This document shows, piece after piece, positions 1-7,728 of a stretch of 64,000 nucleotides of DNA; the stretch's first letter is position 1, and each line of letters starts with the position of its first letter. The stretch is taken from the NCBI RefSeq assembly GCF_026341125.1, contig NZ_JAPEOR010000002.1:2113501-2177500 (forward strand). The letters are read 5' to 3'. The notes beneath the pieces were generated by a model, which had not been told where the DNA came from, did no database searches, and was given only the letters and a program-made list of their open reading frames with translations. Origin of the DNA: Streptomyces sp. NBC_01142. GTDB taxonomy: Bacteria; Actinomycetota; Actinomycetes; Streptomycetales; Streptomycetaceae. The position numbers and the translations under genes were made by a program.

Positions 1-728
1 GCGACCACGCCGCCGAGCAGACCGGCGAAGGCGGCTTCCATGATGAACGGCATCTGGATGTAGAAGCTGGACGCTCCGACCAGCCGCATGATGCCGGTCT
101 CACGCCTGCGGCTGAACGCCGAGACGCGCACCGTGTTGACGATCAGCATCAGCGCAATCACCAGCATCAGCGCCATCACGAAGAGCGCGGCAACATTCAT
201 GCCGTTCATCAGGGAGAAGAGGTTCTCCAGGATGTTGCGCTGGTCCTGGACGGACTGCACGCCGTCCCGGCCGGCGAAGGCGGTCGCCACGACCTTGTAC
301 TTCTCGGGGTCGTCGAGCTTGACGCGGAACGACTCCTGCATCTGGTCCGGGGTGATGGTGGAGGCGATGGGCGTGTCGCCGTACTGCTCCCGGTAGTGCT
401 TGTACGCCTGGTCGGCCGTCTCGTGATGGACGGTGTCGACCACGTCCATCTTCTTGAGATCGCCTTCGATCTGCTCTTTCTGCTGGGCGGTGACAGCGCC
501 CTTGGCGCACTTGGGAGAGGTCGCCGCGTCGTTCTTGTTGCAGAGGAAGATCGAGACGTTGACCTTGTCGTACCAGAAGTCCTTCATCGTGCTGACCTGC
601 TCGCGCATGAGCAGCGCACCGCCGAACAGGGCGAGTGAGAGGGCTACGGAAACGATGACGGCGAAGGTCATCGTGAGATTGCGGCGGAGACCGACGCCGA
701 TCTCCGACAGGACGAACTGGGCGCGCAT
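1..728 (-). CDS. ftsX: Cell-division protein FtsX (3' end cut by window edge)
   Basis: This is the permease-like partner of FtsE. FtsEX links the division ring to peptidoglycan hydrolase activation at the membrane. The start at 728 gives MRAQFVLSEIGVGLRRN followed by a first membrane helix (about residues 20-40), then an extracellular domain with two cysteines (CNKNDAATSPKC) as in actinobacterial FtsX, then a second helix (VAALFVMALMLVIALMLIV) and the conserved RRRETGIMRLVGAS segment of the FtsX/MacB permease fold. The C terminus runs off the left edge. It lies 32 nt downstream of ftsE in the same direction, so co-transcription is expected. The identification is firm from both sequence and context. 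Confidence 0.95.
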   Translation of the reverse strand, partial: MRAQFVLSEIGVGLRRNLTMTFAVIVSVALSLALFGGALLMREQVSTMKDFWYDKVNVSIFLCNKNDAATSPKCAKGAVTAQQKEQIEGDLKKMDVVDTVHHETADQAYKHYREQYGDTPIASTITPDQMQESFRVKLDDPEKYKVVATAFAGRDGVQSVQDQRNILENLFSLMNGMNVAALFVMALMLVIALMLIVNTVRVSAFSRRRETGIMRLVGASSFYIQMPFIMEAAFAGLLGGVV

Positions 729-760
729 GGCGTGCTTTCAGCCTTTCAGTCTGTACGGGC

Positions 761-1450
761 TCAGTGCTGGTAGCCGTAGACGCCGCGTGCCTGGTCGCGT
801 ACGAGACGGCCCTTCTCGAGCTCGATGACGCGCTTGCGCATCTGGTCGACGATGTTCTGGTCGTGCGTCGCCATGATCACGGTGGTGCCGGTCCGGTTGA
901 TCCGGTCCAGCAGCTTCATGATGCCGACGGAGGTCTGCGGGTCCAGGTTGCCGGTCGGCTCGTCCGCGATCAGCAGCATGGGGCGGTTGACGAAGGCCCG
1001 CGCGATCGCGACGCGCTGCTGCTCACCACCGGAGAGCTCGCCGGGCATCCGGTCCTCCTTGCCGCCGAGGCCGACGAGGTCGAGGACCTGGGGCACGGCC
1101 TTGCGGATCTCACCGCGCGGCTTGCCGATGACCTCCTGCGCGAAGGCCACGTTCTCGGCGACGGTCTTGTTGGGGAGGAGGCGGAAGTCCTGGAAGACCG
1201 TGCCGAGCTGGCGGCGCATCTGCGGCACCTTCCAGTTGGACAGCCGGGCCAGGTCCTTGCCGAGGACGTGGACCATGCCCTGGCTGGCGCGCTCCTCGCG
1301 CAGCACCAGTCGCAGAAAGGTCGACTTGCCGGAACCGGACGAGCCCACGAGGAAGACGAACTCCCCCTTCTCGATCTCGAGAGAGACGTCGCGCAGGGCA
1401 GGGCGGTTCTGCTTGGGGTAGCTCTTGGAGACGTTGTCGAATCGGATCAC
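761..1450 (-). CDS. ftsE: Cell-division ATP-binding protein FtsE
   Basis: A 229-residue ABC ATPase that works with FtsX at the division septum. The Walker A motif is GSSGSGKST (about residues 36-44), the Q-loop is in [15 protein letters not shown], the signature is [14 protein letters not shown], Walker B is [13 protein letters not shown] and the switch histidine is in MATHD. The FRLLP stretch after the Q-loop is typical of FtsE. Length matches the family. The gene starts with ATG just downstream of a roughly 250-bp intergenic region (1451-1699) that must carry both its promoter and that of the divergent small gene at 1700. Confidence 0.96.
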   Translation of the reverse strand: MIRFDNVSKSYPKQNRPALRDVSLEIEKGEFVFLVGSSGSGKSTFLRLVLREERASQGMVHVLGKDLARLSNWKVPQMRRQLGTVFQDFRLLPNKTVAENVAFAQEVIGKPRGEIRKAVPQVLDLVGLGGKEDRMPGELSGGEQQRVAIARAFVNRPMLLIADEPTGNLDPQTSVGIMKLLDRINRTGTTVIMATHDQNIVDQMRKRVIELEKGRLVRDQARGVYGYQH

Positions 1451-1699
1451 GGGTGCACCACGGTCGGCCGGGAGTAGGTGTGCGTGACCTTACGCGAACC
1501 CGACTGGCGCGCGCAGTCGGCGTCCGGGGTTGCGTCTTTTGTCCGGTCCCTGAACGGGTTAATCCGGCGGGGCGCGCCGAAACGCGCGCGAGCTGGCACA
1601 GTGGTAGGGGAACAGTTGCGTTTCCCTGGGCGTTGTCGGGAGAGAACTGTGCTTACGGTCCGCATCTGCGGCTACCGGCGCGCGGGAGGAGGAGAGCGC

Positions 1700-1894
1700 A
1701 TGACCTATGACCGATTGGTGTGCGCCAACTGCGCGGCCCCTGTCAATCAGGGCCGCTGCCCGGTCTGCCGGGCCAACCGCGCGCGGCTGCAGCAGGAGGG
1801 CCCCCTGGCCGGACTGAGCCCGGTGGCACTGCTGGCCCTGCTGGTGGTGCTGATAGCGGCAGTGGCACTGCTGGCGGCTCACCAGACCGCGTAG
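1700..1894 (+). CDS. Small zinc-ribbon-like single-pass membrane protein
   Basis: A 64-residue protein. The start ATG at 1700 follows a strong purine-rich ribosome binding site (GGAGGAGAGC). Two CxxC pairs lie close together near the N terminus (CANC and CPVC, about residues 8-22), which suggests one bound zinc. A basic, arginine-rich stretch follows, then a single hydrophobic helix (LALLVVLIAAVALLA) close to the C terminus. This looks like a tail-anchored protein with a cytosolic zinc knuckle. It is divergent from ftsEX and convergent with the LAETG protein. I recognise no named family. The good ribosome binding site and clean domain pattern make it a real gene. Confidence 0.75.
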   Translation: MTYDRLVCANCAAPVNQGRCPVCRANRARLQQEGPLAGLSPVALLALLVVLIAAVALLAAHQTA

Positions 1895-1902
1895 AACGAA
1901 CA

Positions 1903-1954
1903 CACGTGAAGGAGGGCCCCGGGTGCTGGCGCACCCGGGGCCCTCCTTCACGTG
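1903..1954. terminator. Perfect 24-bp inverted repeat, bidirectional terminator
   Basis: The arms are 1903-1926 and 1931-1954, with a 4-nt loop (TGGC). All 24 pairs match. It lies between two convergent genes, 8 nt after the stop of the small membrane gene and 33 nt before the stop of the LAETG gene, so it can end transcripts from both sides. There is no long T-run, which is common for Streptomyces terminators. Confidence 0.85.
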
Positions 1955-1987
1955 CTGTGTCGCTGTTGCGATCGCTTGCGCTGTCGC

Positions 1988-2683
1988 TTAGGCGACGGTG
2001 CGACCGCCACCGACGAGACGCGGCAGCATACGGAAGCCGATGCCACCGGCGATCATCGTCGCGGCACCGATCAGCAGGAAGGTGGTCTCGGCGGCGCCGG
2101 TCTCCGCCAGCTCCTCCTTGGCCTTGCCCTGCTCGACCGGCTTGGAGCCGGCGCTGTCGGTGTCGGTGTTGTCCGCGCACTCGGCGCCGTCGAGGTCGAC
2201 GGTGCAGGTGCCGACGTCGCCGTCGGCGTCGTTGTCATTGCCGCCGGCACCGTTACCGGGGTCGGTCGGGTCCGGGTCCTCGGTCGGGTCCGTGGGGTCC
2301 GGGTCCTCGGTCGGGTCCGTCGGCTTGTCCGTCGGCTTGCCGGTCGGCTTGTCCGTCGGCTTGCCCGTGGGCTTGTCCGTCGGCTTGCCGGTCGGCTTGT
2401 CCGTGGGAACGACCGTCGGAACGTCGGTCGGCTTGTCCGTGGGAACGACCGTCGGCGTCGGAATGACCGTGGGAACGTCCGTGGGAATGATGGTGGGATC
2501 GTCGTTGATGCCGATACCGGCGTCGATGCCGGTCTCGTCGGCGTTGGCCGAGACCCCGAGGGGACCCACGTTGATGTCGACACCAACGGCCTGGGCCGCG
2601 CCCGCGGCGGTCAAGGACGCGCCGGCGGCAATCACGGCACCGGCAGCTATTCGCGCGACGCGGATCCGCGTCTTCTTCGTCAT
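1988..2683 (-). CDS. LAETG-tailed, stalk-like cell-wall surface protein
   Basis: A 231-residue exported protein. It starts MTKKTRIRVARIAAGA, a basic n-region followed by a hydrophobic core and a probable cleavage site after AAGAAQA. A Thr/Pro/Lys repeat region follows, built from PTDKPTGK and PTDPTEDPDP units, then an acidic segment with one cysteine pair. The end carries LAETG followed by a hydrophobic helix and the basic tail RLVGGGRTVA. LAxTG is the sorting signal used by class E sortases in Streptomyces, so covalent attachment to the wall is likely. No sortase gene is present in the window. A longer open frame extends to 2830, but the signal peptide decides the start at 2683. Ligand or function is unknown. 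Confidence 0.8.
   Translation of the reverse strand: MTKKTRIRVARIAAGAVIAAGASLTAAGAAQAVGVDINVGPLGVSANADETGIDAGIGINDDPTIIPTDVPTVIPTPTVVPTDKPTDVPTVVPTDKPTGKPTDKPTGKPTDKPTGKPTDKPTDPTEDPDPTDPTEDPDPTDPGNGAGGNDNDADGDVGTCTVDLDGAECADNTDTDSAGSKPVEQGKAKEELAETGAAETTFLLIGAATMIAGGIGFRMLPRLVGGGRTVA
2075..2130 (-). other. LAETG cell-wall sorting signal
   Basis: Codes for the LAETG motif, hydrophobic helix and basic tail at the C terminus of the surface protein (approximate limits). The LAxTG form rather than LPxTG is characteristic of class E sortase substrates in high-GC Gram-positives. Confidence 0.7.
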
Positions 2684-2902
2684 CTGGCTGCTACCCCCAG
2701 TAGCTATCTCGTCAATGGAGCAGCGTCCGGGGCAGCTTCGCCGGAGGTGTAGTTCTGCGCCCCCGTTCACACGCGCCCCAGAGATACGCATGCCGCGCGT
2801 CAGCTTTCCCAGTTTTTGCAACAGCGTCAAGGCGGTTGCGCGCGCGATGTCCGCTCTTGGGGCTCTTGCCTGACCTGCGGGGATGCAACTGTGACATAAA
2901 AC

Positions 2903-2931
2903 GGAACTGCCGCCCCCGGGGCGGCAGTTCC
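2903..2931 (-). terminator. Rho-independent terminator after prfB
   Basis: The arms are 2903-2915 and 2919-2931, a perfect 13-bp GC-rich stem with loop CCG. In the minus direction the stem is followed by CGTTTTATG, a short U-run. It stands about 100 nt downstream of the prfB stop and beyond the duplicated prfB tail. Confidence 0.85.
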
Positions 2932-2951
2932 CTTGTCGACAAAGCGCTTGT

Positions 2952-3076
2952 TACTTCTCCTGCTGCTTCCGCCGGCGGACGCCCGCTTCGAGGCTGTGCC
3001 GGCTGTTCCTCTCGCAGGGCATCGGCAACCGCTCTACTTCTCCTGCTGCTTCCGCCAGCGGACGCCCGCTTCGAGG
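2952..3076. repeat. Direct duplication of the prfB 3' end (42 bp, 41 matches)
   Basis: Positions 2952-2993 and 3035-3076 are the same 42-bp sequence with one mismatch, 83 bp apart. The second copy is the end of prfB, coding for the last 14 residues or so plus stop. The first copy is non-coding and lies downstream of prfB. It could be a tandem-duplication scar or a leftover attachment-type repeat of an integrated element. Confidence 0.85.
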
Positions 3077-4140
3077 AATCCGTCGATCTCGCCGTCGAGC
3101 ACCGCCTGCGGGTTGCCCACTTCGAAGTCCGTACGCAGGTCCTTGACCATCTGGTACGGGTGCAGGACGTACGAACGCATCTGGTTTCCCCAGGAGTTGC
3201 CGCCGTCGCCCTTGAGGGCGTCCATCTTGGCCTGCTCCTCCTGGCGGCGGCGCTCCAGCAGCTTCGCCTGCAGGACGTTCATCGCGCTCGCCTTGTTCTG
3301 GATCTGGGAGCGCTCGTTCTGGCAGGAGACGACGATGCCGGTCGGAATGTGCGTCAGACGCACTGCGGAGTCAGTGGTGTTGACGCCCTGACCGCCGGGG
3401 CCGGATGCACGGTACACATCCACCCGCAGCTCGGTCTCGTCGATCTCGATGTGGTCCGTCTTCTCGACGACGGGGAGCACCTCGACACCCGCGAAGGAGG
3501 TCTGACGGCGGCCCTGGTTGTCGAAGGGCGAGATACGCACGAGACGGTGCGTGCCCTGCTCGACGGAGAGCGTGCCGTAGGCGTACGGCGCCTTGACCAC
3601 GAAGGTCGTCGACTTGATACCGGCCTCTTCGGCGTACGACGTCTCGTAGATCTCGCTGGAGTATCCGTGCCGCTCGGCCCAGCGCAGATACATGCGCTGC
3701 AGGCGCTCGGCGAAGTCGGAGGCGTCGACGCCTCCGGCCTCGGCGCGGATGTTGACCAGCGCCTCGCGCTGGTCGTACTCGCCGGACAGGAGCGTGCGGA
3801 CTTCCATCTCGTCCAGCGCCTTGCGGACGGCGACGAGCTCGGACTCGGCCTCGGCCTGGGTGTCCGCGTCGTCCTCGGCCTCGGCGAGCTCGAAGAGCAC
3901 GCTCAGGTCGTCGATCCGATTGCGGAGCGCCTCGGTCTTGCGGAGCTCGGCCTGGAGGTGCGAGAGCTTGCTGGTGATCTTCTGCGCCGCATCCGGGTCG
4001 TCCCACAGGGACGGGGCCGCGGCCTGCTCCTCGAGCACGGCAATGTCTGCCCTCATCCTGTCGAGGTCCAGGACGGCCTCGATCGACCCCATGGTCGAGG
4101 AGAGGGACTTCAGCTCTTCGGATACATCGACGACTGCCAC
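3034..4140 (-). CDS. prfB: Peptide chain release factor 2
   Basis: A 368-residue class-I release factor that recognises UGA and UAA and triggers peptide release. It shows the RF2 discriminator tripeptide SPF (residues 204-206, in [11 protein letters not shown]) and the catalytic GGQ (residues 249-251, in [14 protein letters not shown]). It reads as one open frame from [11 protein letters not shown], so the programmed +1 frameshift that controls E. coli prfB is absent. The 3' end is duplicated downstream, and a terminator follows at 2903. The upstream neighbour pkaB is in the same direction, 38 nt away. Confidence 0.97.
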   Translation of the reverse strand: MAVVDVSEELKSLSSTMGSIEAVLDLDRMRADIAVLEEQAAAPSLWDDPDAAQKITSKLSHLQAELRKTEALRNRIDDLSVLFELAEAEDDADTQAEAESELVAVRKALDEMEVRTLLSGEYDQREALVNIRAEAGGVDASDFAERLQRMYLRWAERHGYSSEIYETSYAEEAGIKSTTFVVKAPYAYGTLSVEQGTHRLVRISPFDNQGRRQTSFAGVEVLPVVEKTDHIEIDETELRVDVYRASGPGGQGVNTTDSAVRLTHIPTGIVVSCQNERSQIQNKASAMNVLQAKLLERRRQEEQAKMDALKGDGGNSWGNQMRSYVLHPYQMVKDLRTDFEVGNPQAVLDGEIDGFLEAGVRWRKQQEK

Positions 4141-4178
4141 GGGTCCAGCGTAACGGCTGGGCGCGACACCCCGACCCC

Positions 4179-5450
4179 CTAGGGTTCCGCGGGTACCGAC
4201 TGCTTCGAGTCCTGAGGGGGTACCGCCGGCTCGGCGTCGCCCACTGCCAGCCAGCCGCCGACGCCCACCGCCACCGCCAGGACCAGTGCCGCAGCCCCCA
4301 GGGTGATGCGGCGCTTACGGACCGCATCCGACCTGTGGCGGGCCGAGCCCGGTCGGCGCTGGCCCGGGCTGCGGGGGGCGCGGGCCGTGCCGCGGGCGCC
4401 GCCCGCGAGCTCGTCGGGGGCCGGGACGCGCATCGAGGTGTGGGTGTCGCGGTTGGAGTCCGCGGGGGCGGCGCCGGGGACGAGCGGGACGGCTCCGCGG
4501 CGGCGGGGTTCCTCCGGGGTGGCGTGCACCACGTCTTCGTACGGCTCCGCGGGCGGCTCGGCGTCGGGTTCGTCGACGTCCAGAGGCGGCATGCCCGCGA
4601 GGAGCGGGAGCAGGTCGTGGAGGCGGGTGGCCAGCTCGGAGGCGCGCAGCCGGGAGGCGGGGGCCTTGGCCAGGCACTGGACGAGCAGCTGCCAGAGCTC
4701 GTCGGGGATGCCCGGGAGGGGGACCACGGTCTCGGTGACATGACGGCGCAGGACCGCGCCGGGGTGGCCGCCGCCGAAGGGTGTGAAGCCCGCGAGGAGC
4801 TCGTACAGGACGGTGGCGAGGGCATAGATGTCGACCGCGGCCCGCGGCGGCAGGCCCTCGACGATCTCGGGGGCGATGTAGTCGGGCGTACCGATGATTC
4901 CCGAGGGGCTCGGCGGGGCTCCGCCCGTGGGGCGCAGCGCCTTGGTACGGCGGGGGGTGTCGATCAGCTTGGCGACGCCGAAGTCGGTGAGCAGTGCCGG
5001 GTGGGATCCGGCGGGACCGAGCGGGCCCTCCATGTCGAGCAGGATGTTCTCCGGCTTGACGTCGCGGTGGACGACTCCGGCGGCGTGGGCCGCCGCGAGG
5101 CCGTCCGCGACGTCCGCGATGATCGCGACCGCGGCTTCGGGAGCGAGGCGGCGCTCCCGGTCGAGGCGGGTGCGCAGATCGGTGCCGCGGACGAGGTCCA
5201 TGACCAGCGCGAGGTCGTTGCCGTCGACGACGAGGTCGCGGACGCCCACGACCTTGGGGTGGTCGAGTCCGAGCAGGGCAGTGCGCTCCTGGACGAAGCG
5301 TCCGACCAGGTCCTGGTCGGAGGCGAGGTCCTCACGGAGAAGTTTGATCGCGACGGGGCCTTCGGGGCCCTCGCCGAGCCACACCGTGCCGGCGCTCCCC
5401 CGCCCCAGGATCTGGTGGGCCGTGTACCGGCTGCCGATATTCCGTGCCAA
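4179..5450 (-). CDS. pkaB: Membrane-anchored Ser/Thr protein kinase PkaB
   Basis: A 423-residue eukaryotic-type kinase. It has the Gly-loop GRGSAGTVW (about residues 16-24), catalytic Lys36 in [14 protein letters not shown] in the catalytic loop, the DFG motif in [10 protein letters not shown] and APEIVE of the activation segment. A Pro/Glu-rich juxtamembrane segment leads to one membrane helix near the C terminus ([21 protein letters not shown]) and a short external tail. There are no PASTA repeats. Position next to prfB and upstream partner pkaA match the pkaB/pkaA pair of S. coelicolor (recalled, 417 and 543 residues there). Confidence 0.9.
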   Translation of the reverse strand: MARNIGSRYTAHQILGRGSAGTVWLGEGPEGPVAIKLLREDLASDQDLVGRFVQERTALLGLDHPKVVGVRDLVVDGNDLALVMDLVRGTDLRTRLDRERRLAPEAAVAIIADVADGLAAAHAAGVVHRDVKPENILLDMEGPLGPAGSHPALLTDFGVAKLIDTPRRTKALRPTGGAPPSPSGIIGTPDYIAPEIVEGLPPRAAVDIYALATVLYELLAGFTPFGGGHPGAVLRRHVTETVVPLPGIPDELWQLLVQCLAKAPASRLRASELATRLHDLLPLLAGMPPLDVDEPDAEPPAEPYEDVVHATPEEPRRRGAVPLVPGAAPADSNRDTHTSMRVPAPDELAGGARGTARAPRSPGQRRPGSARHRSDAVRKRRITLGAAALVLAVAVGVGGWLAVGDAEPAVPPQDSKQSVPAEP

Positions 5451-5531
5451 GACTGCTCCCTCAGCGGCTGGCGTTGCCCATAAAGTACGCGGGCATCGGG
5501 GGGCTGTGTGCCCCGGATGGCGCCAACCTTC

Positions 5532-5562
5532 ACTTCTGCGGGGTAAATCGGCCCGCAGAAGT
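5532..5562 (-). terminator. Inverted repeat between pkaA and pkaB
   Basis: Perfect 11-bp arms (5532-5542 and 5552-5562) with a 9-nt loop, 20 nt beyond the pkaA stop and about 80 nt before the pkaB start. It is a possible terminator or attenuator that would uncouple pkaB from pkaA. It has no U-run. Confidence 0.55.
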
Positions 5563-5581
5563 CGACAAAACTACTCAGTCG

Positions 5582-7240
5582 CTACTGTCCGGCGCCGGGG
5601 TCGGAACCGGTCTTGTCCGGTTCCGAGCCGCCGAGGTCCGAGACCCACTTCGTCACCTTGGAGATGGCGTCGCCGATCGCGTCCCAGTAGCTCTGGCCCT
5701 GCGCGACCCAGTCCTGGAGGAACAGCTCCCAGGCCAGCCAGCCCGCGCCGACCAGGATCAGGAGCGTGAACAGGCAGCCCTTGAGGCAGCCGAGTCCCGG
5801 GATCCGCATCGGGTTGGAGCTGCGCCGGCGCGGCTCCCGGGGCTGGCGCGGCGCGGGCTGCTGGGGCGGCGGCTGCTGCGGGGGCGCGTACTGCTGACGC
5901 TGCGGCGGCTGCGGACGGTACTGCTGAGGCTGCTGACGGTACTGCTGGGGCTGCGGCGCGTACTGCTGCTGTTGCGGGTGCGGCTGCTGAGGACGCTGCT
6001 GCTGGGGGCGCTGCTGCGGCTGCTGCGGCTGCTGCGGGCGCTGCGGGCGGCGGCGCAGCGGGTCCTGGCTCGGGTCGAGGTACTGGACCTGCGTCTGCTC
6101 ATTGCGGTCGCGCGCCGCCTGGAGCTGGGACTGCCAGGGGTGCGGGTCCTCCGGCGGCGGGCCCTGCGGCACGGGCGGCATGACCGAGGTCGGGTCGCCT
6201 GCGCCCCCGGGGCCGCCGGTCTGCGGCATGACGCTGGTCGCGGCTGCGGGGTCGTACGAACCGGCGTTGCTCGGCAGCACCTGCGTCGGGTCGGCAGCGC
6301 CCGGGTCCTGCGGAACCTGAGCCGGCGAGGGATCGGGCGCGAGCAGCGCGGCGACCCCCAGGGCGGCATCGACCTGCGCGGGCGTGGAGTGCACACCGAC
6401 ACCGGCCGCGACGGTACGCAGGGCACGGGCGAGGTTCTCGGCGCTGGGCCGCTGGTCCGGGTTCTTGCGCAGACAGCGCTCTATGACCGTCCACAGCGGC
6501 TCGGGGACGGTGGTGGGGCGGCGGGGCTCCTCGCTGAGGTGGCGGTGGAGCACCTCGAGCGCCGTGCCGCCCGAGAACGGGGGCCGGCCGGTGACCAGCT
6601 CGTACAGCAGGATGCCCGCGCCGTAGATGTCGACGGCGGAGGTCTGCGGGCGGCCCTCGGCGGACTCCGGCGCGACATAGGCCGGCGTACCGACGAATTC
6701 GTGGGTACGGGTCAGGCCCGGGGAGTCCGCCAGGCGCGCGATACCGAAGTCGGTCAGCATCGGATGCATCTGGCCGTCGGCGTCGTTCTTGAGGAGAACG
6801 TTCGCGGGCTTGAGGTCGCGGTGGACCACGCCGTCGGCGTGGCTGGCGGCCAGCGCGTCCGCGATCTGCGCGGTGAGCAGTGAGGCGGCGACCGGGGTGA
6901 ACGGGCCGTTGTCACGGAGGTAGCGGTGCAGGTCGGGGCCGTCGATCAGGTCCATGACGAGGGCGAGGAGATCCCCCTCGACGACCAGGTCGCGGGTGCG
7001 CACGATGTTCGGGTGGGTGAGGCGGAGCAGGACGGAGCGCTCGCGCAGGAAGCGCATCACCACATCCGCGTCGTTCGCGAGCTCCTCCTTGAGGACCTTG
7101 ATCGCGACGGTCTCGCCGGGCTCGCCCGCCACGGCCGCCTCGGCGCCCGCGGCCTCCCGCTGGCGCGCTCGCCAGACGGTGCCCGTGGCTCCGCGCCCGA
7201 GGGGCTCCTCGAGGAGGTACTTGCTGCCTACCGGCCGCAC
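5582..7240 (-). CDS. pkaA: Membrane-anchored Ser/Thr protein kinase PkaA
   Basis: A 552-residue kinase. The N-terminal kinase domain (about residues 8-275) has the Gly-loop GRGATGTVW, Lys48 in VAIKVL, HRDLKPAN, DFGIARL and APESAEG. An unusual Ala/Gly-rich insert of about 16 residues separates the Gly-loop from the catalytic lysine. Residues of about 390-475 are extremely Gln/Pro-rich (runs such as PQQPQQPQQRPQQQ). A single membrane helix follows (LFTLLILVGAGWLAWELFL) and a tail of about 50 residues outside. Paralogous to the adjacent pkaB. It faces a 488-bp gap shared with the divergent FHA-FtsK gene. FHA proteins bind phosphothreonine, so that neighbour is a plausible substrate or reader (inference). 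Confidence 0.92.
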   Translation of the reverse strand: MRPVGSKYLLEEPLGRGATGTVWRARQREAAGAEAAVAGEPGETVAIKVLKEELANDADVVMRFLRERSVLLRLTHPNIVRTRDLVVEGDLLALVMDLIDGPDLHRYLRDNGPFTPVAASLLTAQIADALAASHADGVVHRDLKPANVLLKNDADGQMHPMLTDFGIARLADSPGLTRTHEFVGTPAYVAPESAEGRPQTSAVDIYGAGILLYELVTGRPPFSGGTALEVLHRHLSEEPRRPTTVPEPLWTVIERCLRKNPDQRPSAENLARALRTVAAGVGVHSTPAQVDAALGVAALLAPDPSPAQVPQDPGAADPTQVLPSNAGSYDPAAATSVMPQTGGPGGAGDPTSVMPPVPQGPPPEDPHPWQSQLQAARDRNEQTQVQYLDPSQDPLRRRPQRPQQPQQPQQRPQQQRPQQPHPQQQQYAPQPQQYRQQPQQYRPQPPQRQQYAPPQQPPPQQPAPRQPREPRRRSSNPMRIPGLGCLKGCLFTLLILVGAGWLAWELFLQDWVAQGQSYWDAIGDAISKVTKWVSDLGGSEPDKTGSDPGAGQ

Positions 7241-7728
7241 GTCATGCGCTCCCTGCTGATCGTGGTCCTTGCATGGTCCCGGGCCATGTGACCCCGCCCG
7301 GGTGTCCGACCCACTTTAGTGCCGCCCCATGGGGCAACGGCCGGTCGTCTTCGGTTCCTGCGTCAGTTCCTGCGTCGGTTCCTGTGTCCGGCACGCCTCC
7401 CCGGTGGTGGTCCGAGGAAAGACGCGGGCATCGTACGGATGGTTGCCGAGCGGCTGTGCCGTGCACGTCACAGCCGTTCCGGATCAGACCCCAACCAGGC
7501 ATTTTTACGTCCAGAGCCGACCAATCAAGATCACTTACCGGTGGTAGCCGGGCGTGTTGTCAGTAGCAGGTGCGAGGATGCCCTCAGCACGCAGTCGTAC
7601 GCGGGTCTCCTTCGGCGCGCCAGCGCTCAGGGGGAGGTAGTCCTGCGTCTCGTGCCGACCTGCCGGGTGGGGGCATCACGGGCGGTTCCCCTGCCGGGTA
7701 CCCCGCGCAGAAGGGATTGCTGACGGCG
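7241..7728. promoter_or_regulatory. Divergent intergenic region with 12-bp tandem repeats
   Basis: This 488-bp stretch separates pkaA from the divergent FHA-FtsK gene. It holds the perfect 12-bp palindrome GCCCCATGGGGC at 7324-7335 and three tandem 12-bp units at 7353-7388 (two variants of GGTTCCTGCGTC plus one TGTGTC variant). A relatively AT-rich patch near 7498-7540 is a likely promoter zone for the + gene, but I cannot assign -35/-10 boxes with confidence. An open frame in phase with the FtsK-like gene extends back to 7570, but it reads unlike coding sequence. Confidence 0.5.
7353..7388. repeat. Three 12-bp tandem direct repeats
   Basis: The units are 7353-7364, 7365-7376 and 7377-7388, based on GGTTCCTGCGTC with one change in the second and third copies. 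It lies between two divergent genes and could be an operator array or a slippage product. Confidence 0.7.

Noticed and set aside
1585..1620. Possible tRNA-like segment (GAGCTGGCACAGTGGTAG)
   Set aside because: Looks like a D-arm at first sight, but no matching acceptor, anticodon or T-arm could be built around it.
3034..4140. Programmed +1 frameshift in prfB as in E. coli
   Set aside because: The gene is one uninterrupted frame from MAVVDV to the stop, with no in-frame early stop, so no frameshift is needed.
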